A stretch of 64,000 nt of DNA from Lachnospiraceae bacterium (GTDB lineage: Bacteria; Bacillota; Clostridia; Lachnospirales; Lachnospiraceae). Location: positions 1-64,000 of the forward strand of contig JAKSPD010000001.1 of the NCBI GenBank assembly GCA_024405115.1. The letters run 5' to 3'. Of the stretch, positions 63,801 to 64,000 are shown piece by piece. Under the pieces are notes generated by a model, which worked only from the letters and a program-made list of their open reading frames with translations, was not told the origin of the DNA and searched no databases. Position 1 is the stretch's first letter. Every line of letters begins with the position of its first letter. The translations under genes were made by a program, and so were the position numbers.

Positions 63801-64000
63801 TCTCCCTTATAAATCATTGTCCTTATGGCATACTCGGGTTTTCTTTCCGTATTGAACCTTATGTAGTCAGGAAGTCTCTTAGACGCTTTAGAAAAAATAA
63901 GAAGATATGAGGGATAATACTTTTCCGCGACGGATGAATCTTCTGACAGCCTGTCATAAATTGCCTGTTCGTCACAGAGGGCATATCTGTCCTCTGTAAA
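60863..64000 (-). CDS. Large multidomain glycosyltransferase (kinase-like, GT2, GT4), 5' end missing
   Basis: The frame stays open to the window edge, so the start lies outside; 1045 residues are visible. Residues 1-230 look kinase-like: a conserved Asp-Asn pair (DILFDNCML, near 164) and LLDYEWTG (near 179) resemble the catalytic and metal loops of small-molecule kinases. A coiled coil follows (about 263-330). A GT2 domain (about 400-640) has PLVSIVIPAYNQ, ILADDASKD, FLNNDTKVTP and YCEDSDLAFEV. A GT4-like GT-B domain (about 680-1045) has FVGGFRHPPNADG and VVPLRYGAGVKGKVVEAL. One protein would thus carry two transferases of opposite fold. It overlaps gmhA. Confidence 0.85.
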   Translation of the reverse strand, partial: FTEDRYALCDEQAIYDRLSEDSSVAEKYYPSYLLIFSKASKRLPDYIRFNTERKPEYAIRTMIYKGEKAVKAALSPLSDKHIESFAEKYSLLSDTLPRGISILKPDLGKNDEGRSEASFDYVNGKSLGKILSEKITDGKAPKETETYLSMLVGDEENCHNLDILFDNCMLTDSEYRLLDYEWTGEKGYEKDFVKYRILRYFYEDHNESLYAYENLQGFLKSFGIKEADLPGFEEMEDDFQLSVHGSGKGSFKGRYLKSSKSISDIRESERLLEASEDKIHRLKDEVEELKETLSKEREVERLSQQHIRNIENINKARDAEIASRDAELTYLRKHEGVLSRIKRGMIRRIDKLAPAGSRKRLLIKYAKGTLLHPGTYFKRYFTKEGHNFIKGDFAIRGEFSEGGILTIPEAETPLVSIVIPAYNQVQYTYACIRSILANTDFNETPYEIILADDASKDATKDIASWIINLKIAKTEGNLGFLRNCNNAAKEAAGEYIFFLNNDTKVTPGWLKSLVSLMERDETVGMCGSKLIYPDGRLQEAGGIIWSDASGWNYGRLDDPEKYMYNYVKDVDYISGAAILIRHSLWNEIGGFDDRFAPAYCEDSDLAFEVRRHGKRVVYQPDSVVIHFEGVSNGTDVTGTGLKRYQVVNQEKFKEKWAEVLKNQQKNTGNPNPFTARERSSGKKTILVIDHYVPQHDRDAGSKTTFQYLKMFTEKGFNVKFLPDNFLKDEPYTHELQQMGIEVLYGDEIRGGIFDWILNNKDYLDIAYLNRPHIAVKYIDFLKKNTDIKCIFYGHDLHYMRIRREYELSGDIRKRRESDYWKSIEFNVMEQSDMVYYPSQDEIDDIHARRPEIPAKAITAYIYDEPKNADYKEREDLLFVGGFRHPPNADGVKWFANEVWPLIRKELPTVRFFIAGSHPTNEIESLNGNDGIEVLGFVSDERLNELYGTTKLTVVPLRYGAGVKGKVVEALSEGSVIVTTSVGAEGIPEADTIMAIADTPSAFAKEVVSLYNDSERLLSISASEPEFIKKHYSTDAAWAVIEGDFT

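Noticed and set aside
1..64000. tRNA or rRNA genes, insertion sequences and phage genes
   Set aside because: I looked in all intergenic gaps and saw no cloverleaf, rRNA segment, transposase, integrase or phage-like frame.

Overview
The window reads as chromosomal DNA of a low-to-mid GC, Gram-positive anaerobe of the Clostridia, most likely Lachnospiraceae. Evidence: class 1B dihydroorotate dehydrogenase (PyrD with PyrK), PyrB with PyrI, a single-chain PurL, pyruvate formate-lyase with its activase, a ZTP (pfl-type) riboswitch, strong AGGAGG ribosome sites, and LCP, L,D-transpeptidase and papain-type surface proteins. This is inferred from gene content; no rRNA or tRNA lies in the window.

Region 1 (1-13.9 kb). 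A frameshifted membrane-protein gene and an L,D-transpeptidase gene run on the plus strand. They converge on a long minus-strand operon purE-purC-purF-purM-purN-purD-purL-pflB-pflA. A ZTP riboswitch with an intrinsic terminator heads this operon (13813-13912). ZTP/ZMP accumulates when 10-formyl-tetrahydrofolate is short. The switch would therefore turn on both purine synthesis and PflBA, a formate source, in one transcript. The PurF encoded here lacks the glutaminase nucleophile and other glutamine-site residues.

Region 2 (14-23.1 kb). Divergently, a plus-strand pyrimidine operon pyrC-carB-pyrK-pyrD-pyrF-pyrE-pyrB-pyrI makes UMP. carA is absent. A 307-bp gap with interleaved inverted repeats separates carB from pyrK.

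Region 3 (23.1-29.9 kb). Minus strand: a gene remnant, a hypothetical protein with a GyrI-like C-terminus, and the operon phosphohexomutase-rarA-flippase-PLP enzyme. A 20-bp tandem repeat lies upstream of that operon.

Region 4 (30-37.1 kb). An accessory block of different codon flavour holds an alpha-L-rhamnosidase, an AraC C-terminal remnant, a HAD phosphatase, a nucleotide-pyrophosphatase-like enzyme, a histidine phosphatase, an ornithine cyclodeaminase homologue and a CapA-like protein. The pathway is unknown.

Region 5 (37.2-41.9 kb). Amino-sugar operon glmM-gntR-nagB, then an HtrA protease.

Region 6 (41.9-64 kb). Cell-surface glycan locus on the minus strand. It holds the initiating polyprenyl-phosphate sugar transferase, an LCP ligase, glycosyltransferases, a LicD transferase, CDP-3,6-dideoxyhexose genes (rfbF, rfbG, rfbH), GmhA, two large polytopic membrane proteins and a secreted papain-like protease. 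The phosphohexomutase and flippase of region 3 and GlmM of region 5 plausibly feed the same glycan. The last gene runs off the right edge.
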